Positions 1 through 7,990 of a DNA stretch of 64,000 nucleotides are shown here, one piece after another. The DNA comes from Gemmatimonadales bacterium (GTDB lineage: Bacteria > Gemmatimonadota > Gemmatimonadetes > Gemmatimonadales > GWC2-71-9). Under the pieces are notes generated by a model. It ran no database searches, was not told the DNA's origin, and was given only the letters and a program-made list of their open reading frames with translations. The position numbers and the translations under genes were made by a program. Position 1 is the first letter of the stretch, and every line of letters starts with the position of its first letter. The stretch lies in contig JAHBVU010000001.1 of assembly GCA_019637315.1 (NCBI GenBank), forward strand, positions 62,001-126,000, in the 5' to 3' direction.

Positions 1-582
1 CAGGTTCTTGCGGCCGATGTCTCCCGAGAACACCAGCCGGTGGCCGCCGTCCTCGGTGATCCGGATGTTGACCGAGGCGGAGCCCAGAATGTGTCCGGCG
101 TCGGTGAATTCGAACGCCAGATGCTTGCGCAGGTGATTGATGCGTCGGTAGGGTTGTCCGACGATCAGGTCTTGCACAGCAATCGCATCGGCCAGATTGT
201 AGAGCGGCTGGCTCTCGACCCCCAATGTCTTGCCGCGCCGCGCGAGATACTCCGCATCCTTCATCTGAATGTGTGCAGAGTCGGGCAGCATGATGGCGCA
301 GAGGTCGCGCGAGGCGGGCGTCGCATAGATCGGCCCGTGAAAACCATGCCGGACCAGGAGCGGCAGGCGGCCGGCGTGGTCGATGTGGGCGTGACTCAGA
401 ATGATGGCGTCGATGCGCCGCGGATCGAACGGCAGCTCGGCATTCTTCCTGGCCGCTTCGGCCCGGCGTCCCTGGAAGAGCCCTGCGTCGAGGAGAAAAC
501 GGCCGCCGGCCGCCTCGAGAAGATGCATCGAGCCGGTCACCTCACCGGCGGCGCCCCAGAACGTCAGGCGAATCCCGCTCAC
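1..582 (-). CDS. Beta-CASP-type metallo-beta-lactamase RNA-processing exonuclease (3' part outside window)
   Basis: The N-terminal 194 residues are visible; the gene runs off the left edge. The reading opens with a beta-lactamase-fold strand (GAAGEVTGSMHLLE), then FLLDAGLFQGRR and the metal motif HAHIDHAG, followed later by the second-metal His in DAGHILGSASV. This order is typical of RNA-processing MBL hydrolases related to CPSF73/Ysh1, which use two zinc ions for endo- or 5'-3' exonuclease cleavage in the cytoplasm. The GTG start is fixed by an in-frame TAG two codons upstream and a GAGG ribosome site about 8 bases away. It lies 40 bases downstream of upp on the same strand, so the two are probably cotranscribed. 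Family assignment is firm; the exact RNA substrate is unknown. Confidence 0.85.
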   Translation of the reverse strand, partial: MSGIRLTFWGAAGEVTGSMHLLEAAGGRFLLDAGLFQGRRAEAARKNAELPFDPRRIDAIILSHAHIDHAGRLPLLVRHGFHGPIYATPASRDLCAIMLPDSAHIQMKDAEYLARRGKTLGVESQPLYNLADAIAVQDLIVGQPYRRINHLRKHLAFEFTDAGHILGSASVNIRITEDGGHRLVFSGDIGRKNL

Positions 583-622
583 TCGCTACCTCGTGTCGTC
601 AGAAGATCAGGTCCAACCCCGT

Positions 623-1264
623 TCAGCGGGTACCGAACAGCCGATCGCCAGCATCACCCAGGCCGGGCAGGATGTAGGCCACCTCGTTGAGCTGGCGATC
701 GAGGGCCGCCGCAAAGACGGCAACATCCGGATGCGCAGCGCCAAGAGCCCTGACTCCCTCGGGCGCCGCTACCAGGCAGAGTAGCCGGATCCGGGTGGCG
801 CCGCTCCGCTTCAGTTGAGTCACGGCGGCAATGGCCGATCCGCCCGTGGCCAGCATCGGATCGAGGACGTAGATGTCGCGCGCCTCGTCGGCCGGCCCTT
901 TGAAATAGTAGCTGACCGGTTCGAGCGTCTCGTGATCCCGATAGAGACCGATATGTCCCACCCGGGCCGAGGGGATCAAATGCAAGATTCCGTCCACCAT
1001 CCCCAATCCGGCTCGGAGGATGGGTACCAGCATCAGCTTTTTGCCGGCCACCCGGGTTCCGGTCATCGGTTCCAGGGGGGTGGTGACCTCGACGGGTTCC
1101 GTCGGCAGGTCGCGGGTGACCTCGTAGGTCATCAGCATCGCGATTTCGCCCAGGAGCTGGCGAAAGTTCTTGGTTGCCGTGGCGCGATCCCGCATGATGG
1201 TCAGCTTGTGCCGGATCAGCGGATGGTCCAGCACCGTCAGATTGGGATGCTCGGGATGGGGCAT
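623..1264 (-). CDS. upp: Uracil phosphoribosyltransferase
   Basis: Salvage enzyme converting uracil and PRPP to UMP in the cytoplasm. The 213-residue product is close to the usual 208. Seen motifs: [13 protein letters not shown] at the N-terminus, the helix [13 protein letters not shown], the PRPP-binding loop [12 protein letters not shown], and the uracil-binding C-terminal segment [16 protein letters not shown]. An ATG seven codons upstream (1285) is also in frame, but the family's usual N-terminus and a TATATT box six bases before the 1264 ATG favour the shorter form. The MBL RNase gene follows 40 bases downstream. Divergent from the secreted protein at 1424. Confidence 0.95.
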   Translation of the reverse strand: MPHPEHPNLTVLDHPLIRHKLTIMRDRATATKNFRQLLGEIAMLMTYEVTRDLPTEPVEVTTPLEPMTGTRVAGKKLMLVPILRAGLGMVDGILHLIPSARVGHIGLYRDHETLEPVSYYFKGPADEARDIYVLDPMLATGGSAIAAVTQLKRSGATRIRLLCLVAAPEGVRALGAAHPDVAVFAAALDRQLNEVAYILPGLGDAGDRLFGTR

Positions 1265-1270
1265 TCCGGG

Positions 1271-1276
1271 AATATA
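1271..1276 (-). promoter_or_regulatory. Candidate -10 box (TATATT) for a leaderless upp mRNA
   Basis: On the minus strand TATATT is separated from the upp ATG (1264) by exactly six bases, so transcription would begin at or next to the A of ATG. No Shine-Dalgarno sequence precedes this ATG. No good -35 is visible. The same TAnnnT-N6-ATG arrangement occurs at four other genes in this window. Inference; a 5'-end map would decide. Confidence 0.45.
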
Positions 1277-1410
1277 CCGATGCATTCCGACCGTGGTGTG
1301 GCCGAATCTCGGAACCCGGCCTGGCCAGGCGGCGCAATTCTGGCAGGGTGGCGGACAGCGTCATTTGCCGCCAACTTCTGGGAATCCGTCTGTCCGTCCG
1401 TGCCAGGTAC

Positions 1411-1418
1411 AAGGAGGT
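1411..1418 (+). promoter_or_regulatory. Strong Shine-Dalgarno (AAGGAGGT) fixing the start at 1424
   Basis: AAGGAGGT lies five bases before ATG 1424. The reading frame is open far upstream, over upp on the other strand, so this site together with the signal peptide that follows decides the true start. Confidence 0.85.
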
Positions 1419-1423
1419 CGATC

Positions 1424-2440
1424 ATGGCCGCTCGTCTCGTTGCCGCCATCTTGAGCGGAGCCGTGGTGCTCCCGGTGGCAGCCCAGCCCAACCCGTTCAA
1501 GCTTCCGGAAAGCCGCGTCAGGGCGACGGTGGCGTATCAGCTGAGCGGCGATCAAACTGGCACCGCGCAGGTGGCGATCGATGGCAACCGCTTCATGAGC
1601 AGATCCGATGCGACCATGAAGATCATGGGCCGGTCCGAGAAGTCGGCAACCTGGTCGCTCATGACGTCTGATTCGATGTACACTGCCGATCTCGACAAGC
1701 GCGAGGGCTATGTCGGTCCGAACCTGCTGCCCTACTATGCCAAGGCTTACGATGCGCTCGACGGTGCCGGGAAGCGCCGCTTTCATGACAACGTGGCGGA
1801 AATGGGCGCGATGATGTCGAAAGTCTTCGACATCAAATCCTTCGGTGCGGTAGGCGAGAAGCGCGGCGAGCGGACGATTGCGGGCGAAGTTTGCGAGGAT
1901 CACGTGTTCGGCGGCTTTGTGACCTGCTCGATGAAAAAGGCACCCCAGATTGCGCTGCACACCAAGGGAAGTGTGATCTGCTTCGAGATGGAACAGACCG
2001 CGACTTCCGTGTCGCTCGCGGCTCCGGCAGCCGAGGCGTTTGCCGCCCCGGCCGGGATCAGCTTCAAGCGAATGCCGGGAACGGAGAATCCGGATTCCGC
2101 GGCTCGCGGCTTCGTTGGTTACCTGGCAAGCGAGGGACTGGCCGATTCGCTTCAGGCCGCCAAAGCCCAGTTGGATAAGGCCAAAGCCGACGCGGCTGCC
2201 AAGGGCCAGCCGACCGAGCTGACCCCCGAACAGCAGGCCCAGATGAAGCAGGCCTGCGAGTTCATCAAGAATGTCGATGTGGGTCAGGTCATGGCCAATG
2301 CCCTCAGTTCGTTTGCGGACGAGCTCAAGCAGGAAGCGGTCAACGCGGCTAAGGACGCCGCGAACGATGCGGCGCGCGACGCCAAGGACGACGCCAAGCG
2401 CAAGGTGCGCGGCATGATCCGTCGCCCGCGGGTGCCCTGA
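1424..2440 (+). CDS. Secreted protein of unknown function with Ala/Lys-rich helical C-terminus
   Basis: A 338-residue product that I do not recognise. It opens with a signal peptide (MAARLVAAILSGAVVLPVAAQ, cleavage likely after the Ala-Gln region, residues 1-21). The middle (about 30-230) looks like mixed beta structure with Cys residues around ICGEVCEDHVFGGFVTCS-type segments (Cys near 155 and 166) that could form a disulfide. Residues from about 245 are rich in Ala, Lys, Asp and Gln and likely form long helices or a coiled coil; the last 40 are strongly charged. A perfect ribosome site fixes the start. The DUF4159 gene follows after 8 bases, so both are probably one operon. Confidence 0.7.
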   Translation: MAARLVAAILSGAVVLPVAAQPNPFKLPESRVRATVAYQLSGDQTGTAQVAIDGNRFMSRSDATMKIMGRSEKSATWSLMTSDSMYTADLDKREGYVGPNLLPYYAKAYDALDGAGKRRFHDNVAEMGAMMSKVFDIKSFGAVGEKRGERTIAGEVCEDHVFGGFVTCSMKKAPQIALHTKGSVICFEMEQTATSVSLAAPAAEAFAAPAGISFKRMPGTENPDSAARGFVGYLASEGLADSLQAAKAQLDKAKADAAAKGQPTELTPEQQAQMKQACEFIKNVDVGQVMANALSSFADELKQEAVNAAKDAANDAARDAKDDAKRKVRGMIRRPRVP

Positions 2441-2448
2441 GCACGCGG

Positions 2449-3186
2449 ATGCCTCGCAGGCTCCTCCTCCTCGGAGCGCTGCTGGCGTTCGGGGTGGAGG
2501 ACGCCGCGTCGCAGCGGCGGTCGCGGTGGGGCGTCGAGCCTGAGCCGAACATCGGCTACGACGGCCGCTACACCTTCGTGCGGCTTCGCTACGGACCAAA
2601 CGGTCCGGCGGGTTGGGCCTACGACTACCCGGCGATGGAACGCAACTTCATGACCATCCTGGCCGATCTCACCACGGCCGATCCACACATTCGGCGCAGC
2701 AACATCTTCGACATGGATGACCCCGAGCTGTTCAAATTCTCGGTGGCCTACCTCTCGGAACCGGGGTACTGGGTCCCGACCGATGCCGAAGCCGCCGGCC
2801 TGCGCAACTGGCTCGGCAAGGGCGGGTTTCTCATCGTTGACGACTTTCTGCTGGGGCAGTGGGTCAACTTCGAGCGTTCGATGCGGCGAGTGCTTCCGTT
2901 TGCGCAGATCGTGCCGCTCGAGGTGTCGCATCCGATCTTCAACGCATTTTTCCGGATCGGGACCCTCGACGGGATGACCCACCCGTCCAGTCGGCATGCC
3001 AAGGCGCAATATCTCGGCATCTATGAGAACAACGACCCGACCCGACGGTTGCTCGCGATCATCAACTACAACAATGATATCGGCGATTACATGGAGTGGT
3101 CGGGCGAGGGCTGGTACCCGGTCAACCTGTCCAACGACGCCTACAAGCTGGCGACCAACTACATCGTATACGCTCTGACACACTGA
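2449..3186 (+). CDS. DUF4159 domain-containing exported protein
   Basis: A 245-residue product with a short signal peptide (residues 1-21, ending AAS-Q). The remainder matches the DUF4159 pattern: YTFVRLRYGP then WAYDYPAMERNFM, a middle ELFKFSVAYLSEPGY, the glycine-rich strand GGFLIVDDF, and HPIFNAFFRI. DUF4159 is often found near large membrane proteins with MoxR-type ATPases and von Willebrand domains in other bacteria, but none is present here. Its biochemical role is unknown; the fold resembles a glutamine-amidotransferase-like Rossmann domain. It starts 8 bases after the preceding secreted protein and ends just before an elaborate inverted repeat. Confidence 0.85.
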   Translation: MPRRLLLLGALLAFGVEDAASQRRSRWGVEPEPNIGYDGRYTFVRLRYGPNGPAGWAYDYPAMERNFMTILADLTTADPHIRRSNIFDMDDPELFKFSVAYLSEPGYWVPTDAEAAGLRNWLGKGGFLIVDDFLLGQWVNFERSMRRVLPFAQIVPLEVSHPIFNAFFRIGTLDGMTHPSSRHAKAQYLGIYENNDPTRRLLAIINYNNDIGDYMEWSGEGWYPVNLSNDAYKLATNYIVYALTH

Positions 3187-3268
3187 CGCCCTGAAGGTGC
3201 GAACCCCGCGTCCTGCGGGCATCTGCCCGCGGGGGCGGGTGTGTGTTGCTGGCGGGGTTCGCAGGGCG
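3187..3268. terminator. Nested inverted repeats between convergent genes, likely two-way terminator
   Basis: Outer arms 3187-3192/3263-3268 (CGCCCT/AGGGCG), a perfect 11-base pair stem 3199-3209/3252-3262 (GCGAACCCCGC/GCGGGGTTCGC), and an inner hairpin 3215-3220/3225-3230 (GCGGGC, loop ATCT, GCCCGC). It sits between the convergent ends of the DUF4159 gene and the phosphodiesterase gene. No clear U-tract follows, so termination is inferred from position and stability. Confidence 0.55.
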
Positions 3269-3330
3269 TGAGCCAATCGACGCGAGATATCCGAGAAGAG
3301 GGACTCCGCCGCGCCGAACGACGGGCCCTG

Positions 3331-4560
3331 CTACCGCAGGACCATGCGTACCGAGTCGATCGCGCCGTCGCTTCGCGACGGATCGAGGTCCAGGAGCTGC
3401 GCCATCAGCGCGTAGACATGAACGCTCTGGAACGGTGGTACGACGACACCCGACCGGAAGGATGGACCGGCAGCGACAAAGACCCCCGCCATGGAAGCCA
3501 GCAGGTTGTCGTAGCCGTGGTTGCCCCGATTGGTCACAGGTCTCGTCTTCCAGCGTTCCCGGGTGCCGATGGTCCAACCCTCGTCGGCAATCGCAATCAG
3601 CGGACTGATTCGGGGATGTGAGCGGAAGCGATAGCGTTCGGGCATCTCCTCCCGTCGATAGACCGTCAGGTGAGGATGTGCCGAACGCAGTGCGTGATAG
3701 ACCGAGTCGCGCCGCCCGGGCGCGGGATCGAGTGTCGTGACCGGCTCCAAGTCGATGATCTCGGTTGGTGCCAGCGCGACATAGTCATCGAGATAGATGA
3801 CGCGCTCGGGTGAAATCGCGGCCATACCATGATCGGAGACGAAGATCAGATTGGCGCGTTCGATCAGCCCACGCTCGGCCAGCCCGTCGATGAGCGCACC
3901 GATCGCCGCGTCGAGCGCCGCCGCTGCCGAATCGACGGCCGGGTGCACCGGACCGTGACGGTGCCCGGTCACATCGACCCCGTTGAGATAGAGGGTGACG
4001 AACTGCGGGCGCTGAGGCAGAGGGAGGTCGAGCCACGCCAGCACCTGGACGACCCGCTCGAGTTCGCTGACCCGCGGGTCGAAGTCGCGCCAGTACGACG
4101 GGCGCCGCCCTCGGTAGGCGATTTCAGAGCCGACCCAGAACATCGTGGCGGCCCGCCGGCCTTGCCGTTCGGCCGTGATCCAGATCGGCTCGGCGGCGTC
4201 CCACCATCCCGGCTTTCGGTTGACGGCCGTATCCGCTGTCGTGAAGCGTCCGAGCTGCGGGTCGACCATGACGCTGCCCACGATGCCGTGATGCTCCGGA
4301 TACAGTCCGGTTGCCAGCGTGAACAGGTTGGGGAACGTTTTGGTGGGGAAGGCAGGGATCAAGCGTTCGGCCCGCACTCCTTGCGCAGCAAGCTGCTTGA
4401 GTCGGACGACCCCGGGCCGCTCGAGATCGCTCGGATGAAAGCCGTCGAGCGCGATCAGCAGCACCAGTCGCTCGCCGAGTTCTGGCGTCGTGTCGCGCGC
4501 CGCAGGTCGGGTGCATCCAGCCAGCAGCGCGGTGATGACCAAGAGCAGCAACGATCGCAT
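3331..4560 (-). CDS. Lipoprotein nucleotide pyrophosphatase/phosphodiesterase (alkaline phosphatase superfamily)
   Basis: A 409-residue product. Lipoprotein signal at the N-terminus with lipobox LLAGC (residues 12-16). The catalytic core follows the NPP pattern: LLIALDGFHPSDL supplies the first metal Asp, FPTKTFPNLFTLATG carries the nucleophilic Thr, and later DVTGHRHGP and SDHGMA supply the second set of metal ligands. Such enzymes hydrolyse phosphodiester or pyrophosphate bonds with two zinc ions, here on the periplasmic face. The start at 4560 was chosen because the lipoprotein signal begins there; the frame is open for another 98 codons over the divergent gene. Substrate cannot be told from sequence. 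Confidence 0.88.
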   Translation of the reverse strand: MRSLLLLVITALLAGCTRPAARDTTPELGERLVLLIALDGFHPSDLERPGVVRLKQLAAQGVRAERLIPAFPTKTFPNLFTLATGLYPEHHGIVGSVMVDPQLGRFTTADTAVNRKPGWWDAAEPIWITAERQGRRAATMFWVGSEIAYRGRRPSYWRDFDPRVSELERVVQVLAWLDLPLPQRPQFVTLYLNGVDVTGHRHGPVHPAVDSAAAALDAAIGALIDGLAERGLIERANLIFVSDHGMAAISPERVIYLDDYVALAPTEIIDLEPVTTLDPAPGRRDSVYHALRSAHPHLTVYRREEMPERYRFRSHPRISPLIAIADEGWTIGTRERWKTRPVTNRGNHGYDNLLASMAGVFVAAGPSFRSGVVVPPFQSVHVYALMAQLLDLDPSRSDGAIDSVRMVLR

Positions 4561-4684
4561 CGGCAGGAAGATGGCGGCCGGGTCGGTGGTGAGCCAGGCC
4601 CGTCGCATGGCCGTGACGGGCGTGTTGCCGTATTGTTCAGGGGTCCGCTCATTCACGCTCATCCGTTCTCGAGGACTGTACCCG

Positions 4685-6148
4685 ATGGCCCCACTCGCCA
4701 CTCGACTGACCTTGTCGCTTGCCGTTGCCGCCTCGTTGCTCGCGGGCTGCGCGCAGGCGCCGCAATACGATATCGTGCTCAAGGGGGGCCGCGTGCTGGA
4801 CCCGGCCTCCGGTCTCGATGCGGTCCGGGACGTCGGCATCCTGGGCGACTCCATCGCCGCGATCTCTGAAAAGGCGCTTCAAGGTGCCACCGTGGTCGAC
4901 GTCACCGGCCTGGTGGTTGCCCCCGGGTTCATCGACCTGCACGCCCATGGTCAGACCCCCGGCGATATGGCCTTTCAGGCACAGGACGGGGTGACGACCG
5001 CGATCGACATGGAAACCGGCGCTTATCCGGTGGCCGGCTGGTACAAGTCGATGGAAGGACGGGCGCGCCTCAACTACGGCGCCACCGTTGGCCACATCCC
5101 AGCTCGCTTTGCGGTGCTCAACGGCATCGAGATCGGTCACTGGCCGACGAATCCGGGTCCGGCGGCCGGTCTCGGGCCGAACCCCGCAGGTGCCAACCGC
5201 GCGACGACACCCGCCGAGCTGGAACAGCTCGCCGACGCACTCAGGCGCGGACTCGATGAAGGAGCCCTGGGCATCGGATTCGGGATCAACTACACCCCGG
5301 CCGCGTCGCCGGCCGAGATTACGCGGCTGTTTCAGGTCGGTGCGGAACGAAAGGCGCCGGTCTTCGTGCATACCCGCGCCTTTGGAATCGGGGCGATTCG
5401 CGAGGCCATCACGAGCGCGAAGGAGGCAGGTGCGTCGCTCCATATCGTCCACATCGGCAGCAGTGCTTCGACCGAGGTGCCAGTTGCGCTTGCTCTGATC
5501 GACTCGGTGCGGGCCGCCGGGCAGGATGTGACCACCGAGGTGTATCCGTACACGGCGGGCTCGACCCTGATCGAATCGGCCATGTTCAATCCTGGGTGGC
5601 AGCGGAATCTCCGGATCGACTACGGCGATCTTGCCTGGGCAGCGACCGGCGAGCGTCTGACCAAGGCCACCTTCGACAAGTACCGTGCCCAGGGCGGCTG
5701 GGTCATCCTCCACATGATGAAGGAGGAGAACATCGAGCAGGCGATCCGGCATCCGGGTGTGATGATCGCGAGCGACGGCGTGCCGTTCGTCAACGGCTCG
5801 GGTCATCCCCGCGGCGCGGGGACCTTTGCCCGGGTACTCGGCCACTACTCGCGGGAGCGTCAGGTGGTGCCGCTGGTGGAGGCGGTCCGGAAGATGACTC
5901 AGCTTCCTGCGCAGCGGCTCGAGGCGTACGTTCCGGCCATGAAGTCGAAGGGGCGGATCGCGGTCGGCGCCGACGCGGACATCACGGTGTTCGATCCAGA
6001 CAAGGTGCTCGATCGCGCCACCTTTACTGAACCGACCGTGACGTCGGTTGGGATTCCCTTCGTGCTGGTCAACGGGACCTTCGTGGTGCGTGATGGCGCG
6101 CTGGTGCCTGACGTGACACCGGGACGCCCGGTCCTCGCGAAGCCCTGA
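4685..6148 (+). CDS. Lipoprotein amidohydrolase, D-aminoacylase/N-acyl-D-glutamate deacylase-like (paralogue 1)
   Basis: A 487-residue product with lipobox SLLAGC (residues 17-22). The fold is an amidohydrolase barrel with N-terminal beta-sandwich (IVLKGGRVLDPASGLD). Metal ligands visible: His86/His88 in FIDLHAHG, His in PVFVHTRAF, His in LHIVHIGSS, and Asp in MIASDGVPF. In D-aminoacylases the bridging ligand is a Cys in GNCG; here the aligned segment is DMETG, with Glu110 and Thr111 in place of Asn-Cys. Probably removes acyl groups from N-acyl-D-amino acids in the periplasm. Closely resembles the gene at 10527 over its whole length. Followed by a strong terminator. Confidence 0.8.
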   Translation: MAPLATRLTLSLAVAASLLAGCAQAPQYDIVLKGGRVLDPASGLDAVRDVGILGDSIAAISEKALQGATVVDVTGLVVAPGFIDLHAHGQTPGDMAFQAQDGVTTAIDMETGAYPVAGWYKSMEGRARLNYGATVGHIPARFAVLNGIEIGHWPTNPGPAAGLGPNPAGANRATTPAELEQLADALRRGLDEGALGIGFGINYTPAASPAEITRLFQVGAERKAPVFVHTRAFGIGAIREAITSAKEAGASLHIVHIGSSASTEVPVALALIDSVRAAGQDVTTEVYPYTAGSTLIESAMFNPGWQRNLRIDYGDLAWAATGERLTKATFDKYRAQGGWVILHMMKEENIEQAIRHPGVMIASDGVPFVNGSGHPRGAGTFARVLGHYSRERQVVPLVEAVRKMTQLPAQRLEAYVPAMKSKGRIAVGADADITVFDPDKVLDRATFTEPTVTSVGIPFVLVNGTFVVRDGALVPDVTPGRPVLAKP

Positions 6149-6165
6149 TTGGTGCTGCGGACAGC

Positions 6166-6203
6166 AAACGCCCGCCCGGCTGTTGAGCGCCGGGCGGGCG
6201 TTT
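6166..6203. terminator. Strong bidirectional intrinsic terminator
   Basis: A perfect 15-base pair stem: AAACGCCCGCCCGGC at 6166-6180 and its complement at 6189-6203, with an 8-base loop. The A-run before and T-run after the GC stem give it terminator form in both directions. It lies between the convergent ends of the amidohydrolase (6148) and the serine hydrolase (6229). Confidence 0.92.
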
Positions 6204-6228
6204 GTCGTTGGTGGTGCGGAGGCTGACG

Positions 6229-7896
6229 TCAGCGGCGGTCGAACCGGATCCGGAGCATCCGTCCCGCGCTGACATCGAACCCGTCGATACGTCCGCCGCT
6301 CCGGGTGAAGCGAATGAGGTAGCCACGAGCCGTAAAGGCATCCGAGAAGGCTGGCGCGAAAGTCAGCTCACCCAGGCCGCGCGGTTTGCTGACCAGGGTC
6401 CCGCCTTCGACCGCCAGTGTCCAGGTGGTTGCGAGCTCCGGGCTGTAGTAGGTCCCCGCGTAGGCGGCCAATCCAGCCGACCCCGGCTCTGCCATGGCGA
6501 CTCGATCATAGGCGCCGCGGTCGTCCTCGCCCACCGTCAGGCGGAGCTGTGGGGCGGGCTGGGCGTCCTCGGGAAAGAGCAGGGTCAGGTTCCCAAACGC
6601 GAGGCGGCTCGGCCCGGCGTTCCGCACGGCAGCACCGGAGCCGCCGTTGACCGATGCCATCAGGGTATCGCTGCGCAGAGCCATGGTGACGACGCTCTCG
6701 TGCCGAGGCGAGTAATAGCTGCCAAGGTAGCGAGCTGCGGCGCTCCCGAGAACGGGCTGCTGCGCTGCCGCGGTATCGGCTGGCCGGGGAGCCAGCGCCT
6801 CGCGCAGCACAGCGTCGGCGACCGCGTCGGCAAGCCGACTCGTGTTGGCGCTGCTGACGTTGCAGGTGATGCCGATGCCGGTGCGGTACTCGGGGAAGCG
6901 GGCGTACATCGCGCGATAGCCGCCCCACGACCCGCCATGCGATACCCGCTTGAGGCCCCGATAGGTGTCGACGCGGAGCCCGCGGCCGTAGTCGTGCACC
7001 TTGCCGTCATTGAGGACACCGGTCTCGACGAGCCCGTCCAGCAAGGCCTGTCCTCCGACCTTCGGGTCGGCAAAATTCCCGTCCCACCGCGCCAGCTCCT
7101 CGACGCTCGATTGCACCTGCCCGTCGCCAGTTTGCTCCCAGTTCGAGACGTCGAGCACATACTGGGCCGAATCGACCTCCTCGTAGGCCAGGGCCCGACC
7201 CGGCACCAGCGCCACGTGACTGTTTCGGAAGTGCGTCCGGTGCATGCCGAGCGGTGTGAAGATGCGCTCCTGCGCGAAGTCCTTCAGGTTCTTGCCGGAC
7301 GCGCGTTCGACGATGATCGACATCAGAAAGTAGCCCGAGTTGCTGTAGAGCCACTGGCTGCCCGGGGCAAAGTTCAGGTTGCGCTGGCGGACGATTGCGG
7401 CGAGCGCGTCGGCGTCGTCGGTCACGTCGTTGGTGCGGAAACCGCCCAGGATCATCAGGCCGATGTAATCGCGGAGGCCGCTGGTGTGACGAATCAGCTG
7501 GTCGACCGTAATTGGTCCGCCCGGGTACTCCGGCAGTTCAGGAATGAACTTTCGAACGTCATCGGTCAGAGCGAGCTTGCCGTCTTGAGCCAGGAGCAGG
7601 ATGCTGGCGGCGGCAAACTGCTTCGAGGTCGAGCCCAGGTCGAACATGGTTTGCGGTCGGATCGGCACATTCCGCTCGAGGTCCGCCATCCCGTAACCTT
7701 TGGCAAACCGGATCTGGCCGTCCTGGTACACCGCCACCGCGCATCCGGGCGAGGTGGCCCGATCGAACGGCCGGAACGCGGCGTCGATTCCTGCTACCTG
7801 CGCATTGGTGAGGTTATTGCTGCGGCCGGTGCATGCGACGGCGCCGAGCAGCGGGAGACCAAGGGCAATGGCGACGACGATCGGGCGTGAGAACAT
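6229..7896 (-). CDS. Lipoprotein serine hydrolase, class C beta-lactamase/D-aminopeptidase family
   Basis: A 555-residue product. Signal with lipobox LGAVAC (residues 17-22). The beta-lactamase domain shows the nucleophile motif S89-T-S-K92 (LGSTSKQFAA), the YSN motif in WLYSNSGY, and HGG in RVSHGGSWGGY. The C-terminal ~170 residues hold repeated beta segments (YLGSYYSPRHES and YAGTYYSPELAT are alike), as in the lipocalin-like tails of D-aminopeptidases. Likely acts on D-amino acid peptides or muropeptides rather than drugs. Start 7896 was chosen for the signal; the frame is open 31 codons further upstream. A 24-base perfect palindrome lies 33 bases before the ATG. Confidence 0.87.
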   Translation of the reverse strand: MFSRPIVVAIALGLPLLGAVACTGRSNNLTNAQVAGIDAAFRPFDRATSPGCAVAVYQDGQIRFAKGYGMADLERNVPIRPQTMFDLGSTSKQFAAASILLLAQDGKLALTDDVRKFIPELPEYPGGPITVDQLIRHTSGLRDYIGLMILGGFRTNDVTDDADALAAIVRQRNLNFAPGSQWLYSNSGYFLMSIIVERASGKNLKDFAQERIFTPLGMHRTHFRNSHVALVPGRALAYEEVDSAQYVLDVSNWEQTGDGQVQSSVEELARWDGNFADPKVGGQALLDGLVETGVLNDGKVHDYGRGLRVDTYRGLKRVSHGGSWGGYRAMYARFPEYRTGIGITCNVSSANTSRLADAVADAVLREALAPRPADTAAAQQPVLGSAAARYLGSYYSPRHESVVTMALRSDTLMASVNGGSGAAVRNAGPSRLAFGNLTLLFPEDAQPAPQLRLTVGEDDRGAYDRVAMAEPGSAGLAAYAGTYYSPELATTWTLAVEGGTLVSKPRGLGELTFAPAFSDAFTARGYLIRFTRSGGRIDGFDVSAGRMLRIRFDRR

Positions 7897-7928
7897 GGCT
7901 ATCCGCAGGGTGATGAGGACGTTGTGGA

Positions 7929-7952
7929 CCCGCAGGCGGGCCCGCCTGCGGG
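7929..7952. repeat. 24-base perfect palindrome between the dioxygenase and serine hydrolase genes
   Basis: CCCGCAGGCGGG immediately followed by its exact complement, without a loop. It lies 38 bases after the stop of the indoleamine dioxygenase gene and 32 bases before the serine hydrolase ATG, both on the minus strand. It could end the upstream operon, attenuate the downstream gene, or be an operator. No U-tract follows it in the minus direction. Confidence 0.6.
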
Positions 7953-7990
7953 AAGCATAACCGGAACGCGGCGCCGTCGGGTGGTGCACC

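Noticed and set aside
1361-2599. Long open frame on the minus strand opposite the secreted protein gene
   Set aside because: Mirror of codon bias in the real gene; composition Arg/Gly/Ala-rich with no domain or signal, while the plus frame has a strong ribosome site and signal peptide.
6222-6233. Perfect palindrome GCTGACGTCAGC
   Set aside because: Overlaps the stop and last codons of the serine hydrolase gene; no promoter context, so likely chance.
6202-7890. 562-codon open frame opposite the class C-like serine hydrolase
   Set aside because: No recognisable motif; the minus-strand frame has SxxK, YSN and HGG motifs and a lipoprotein signal.
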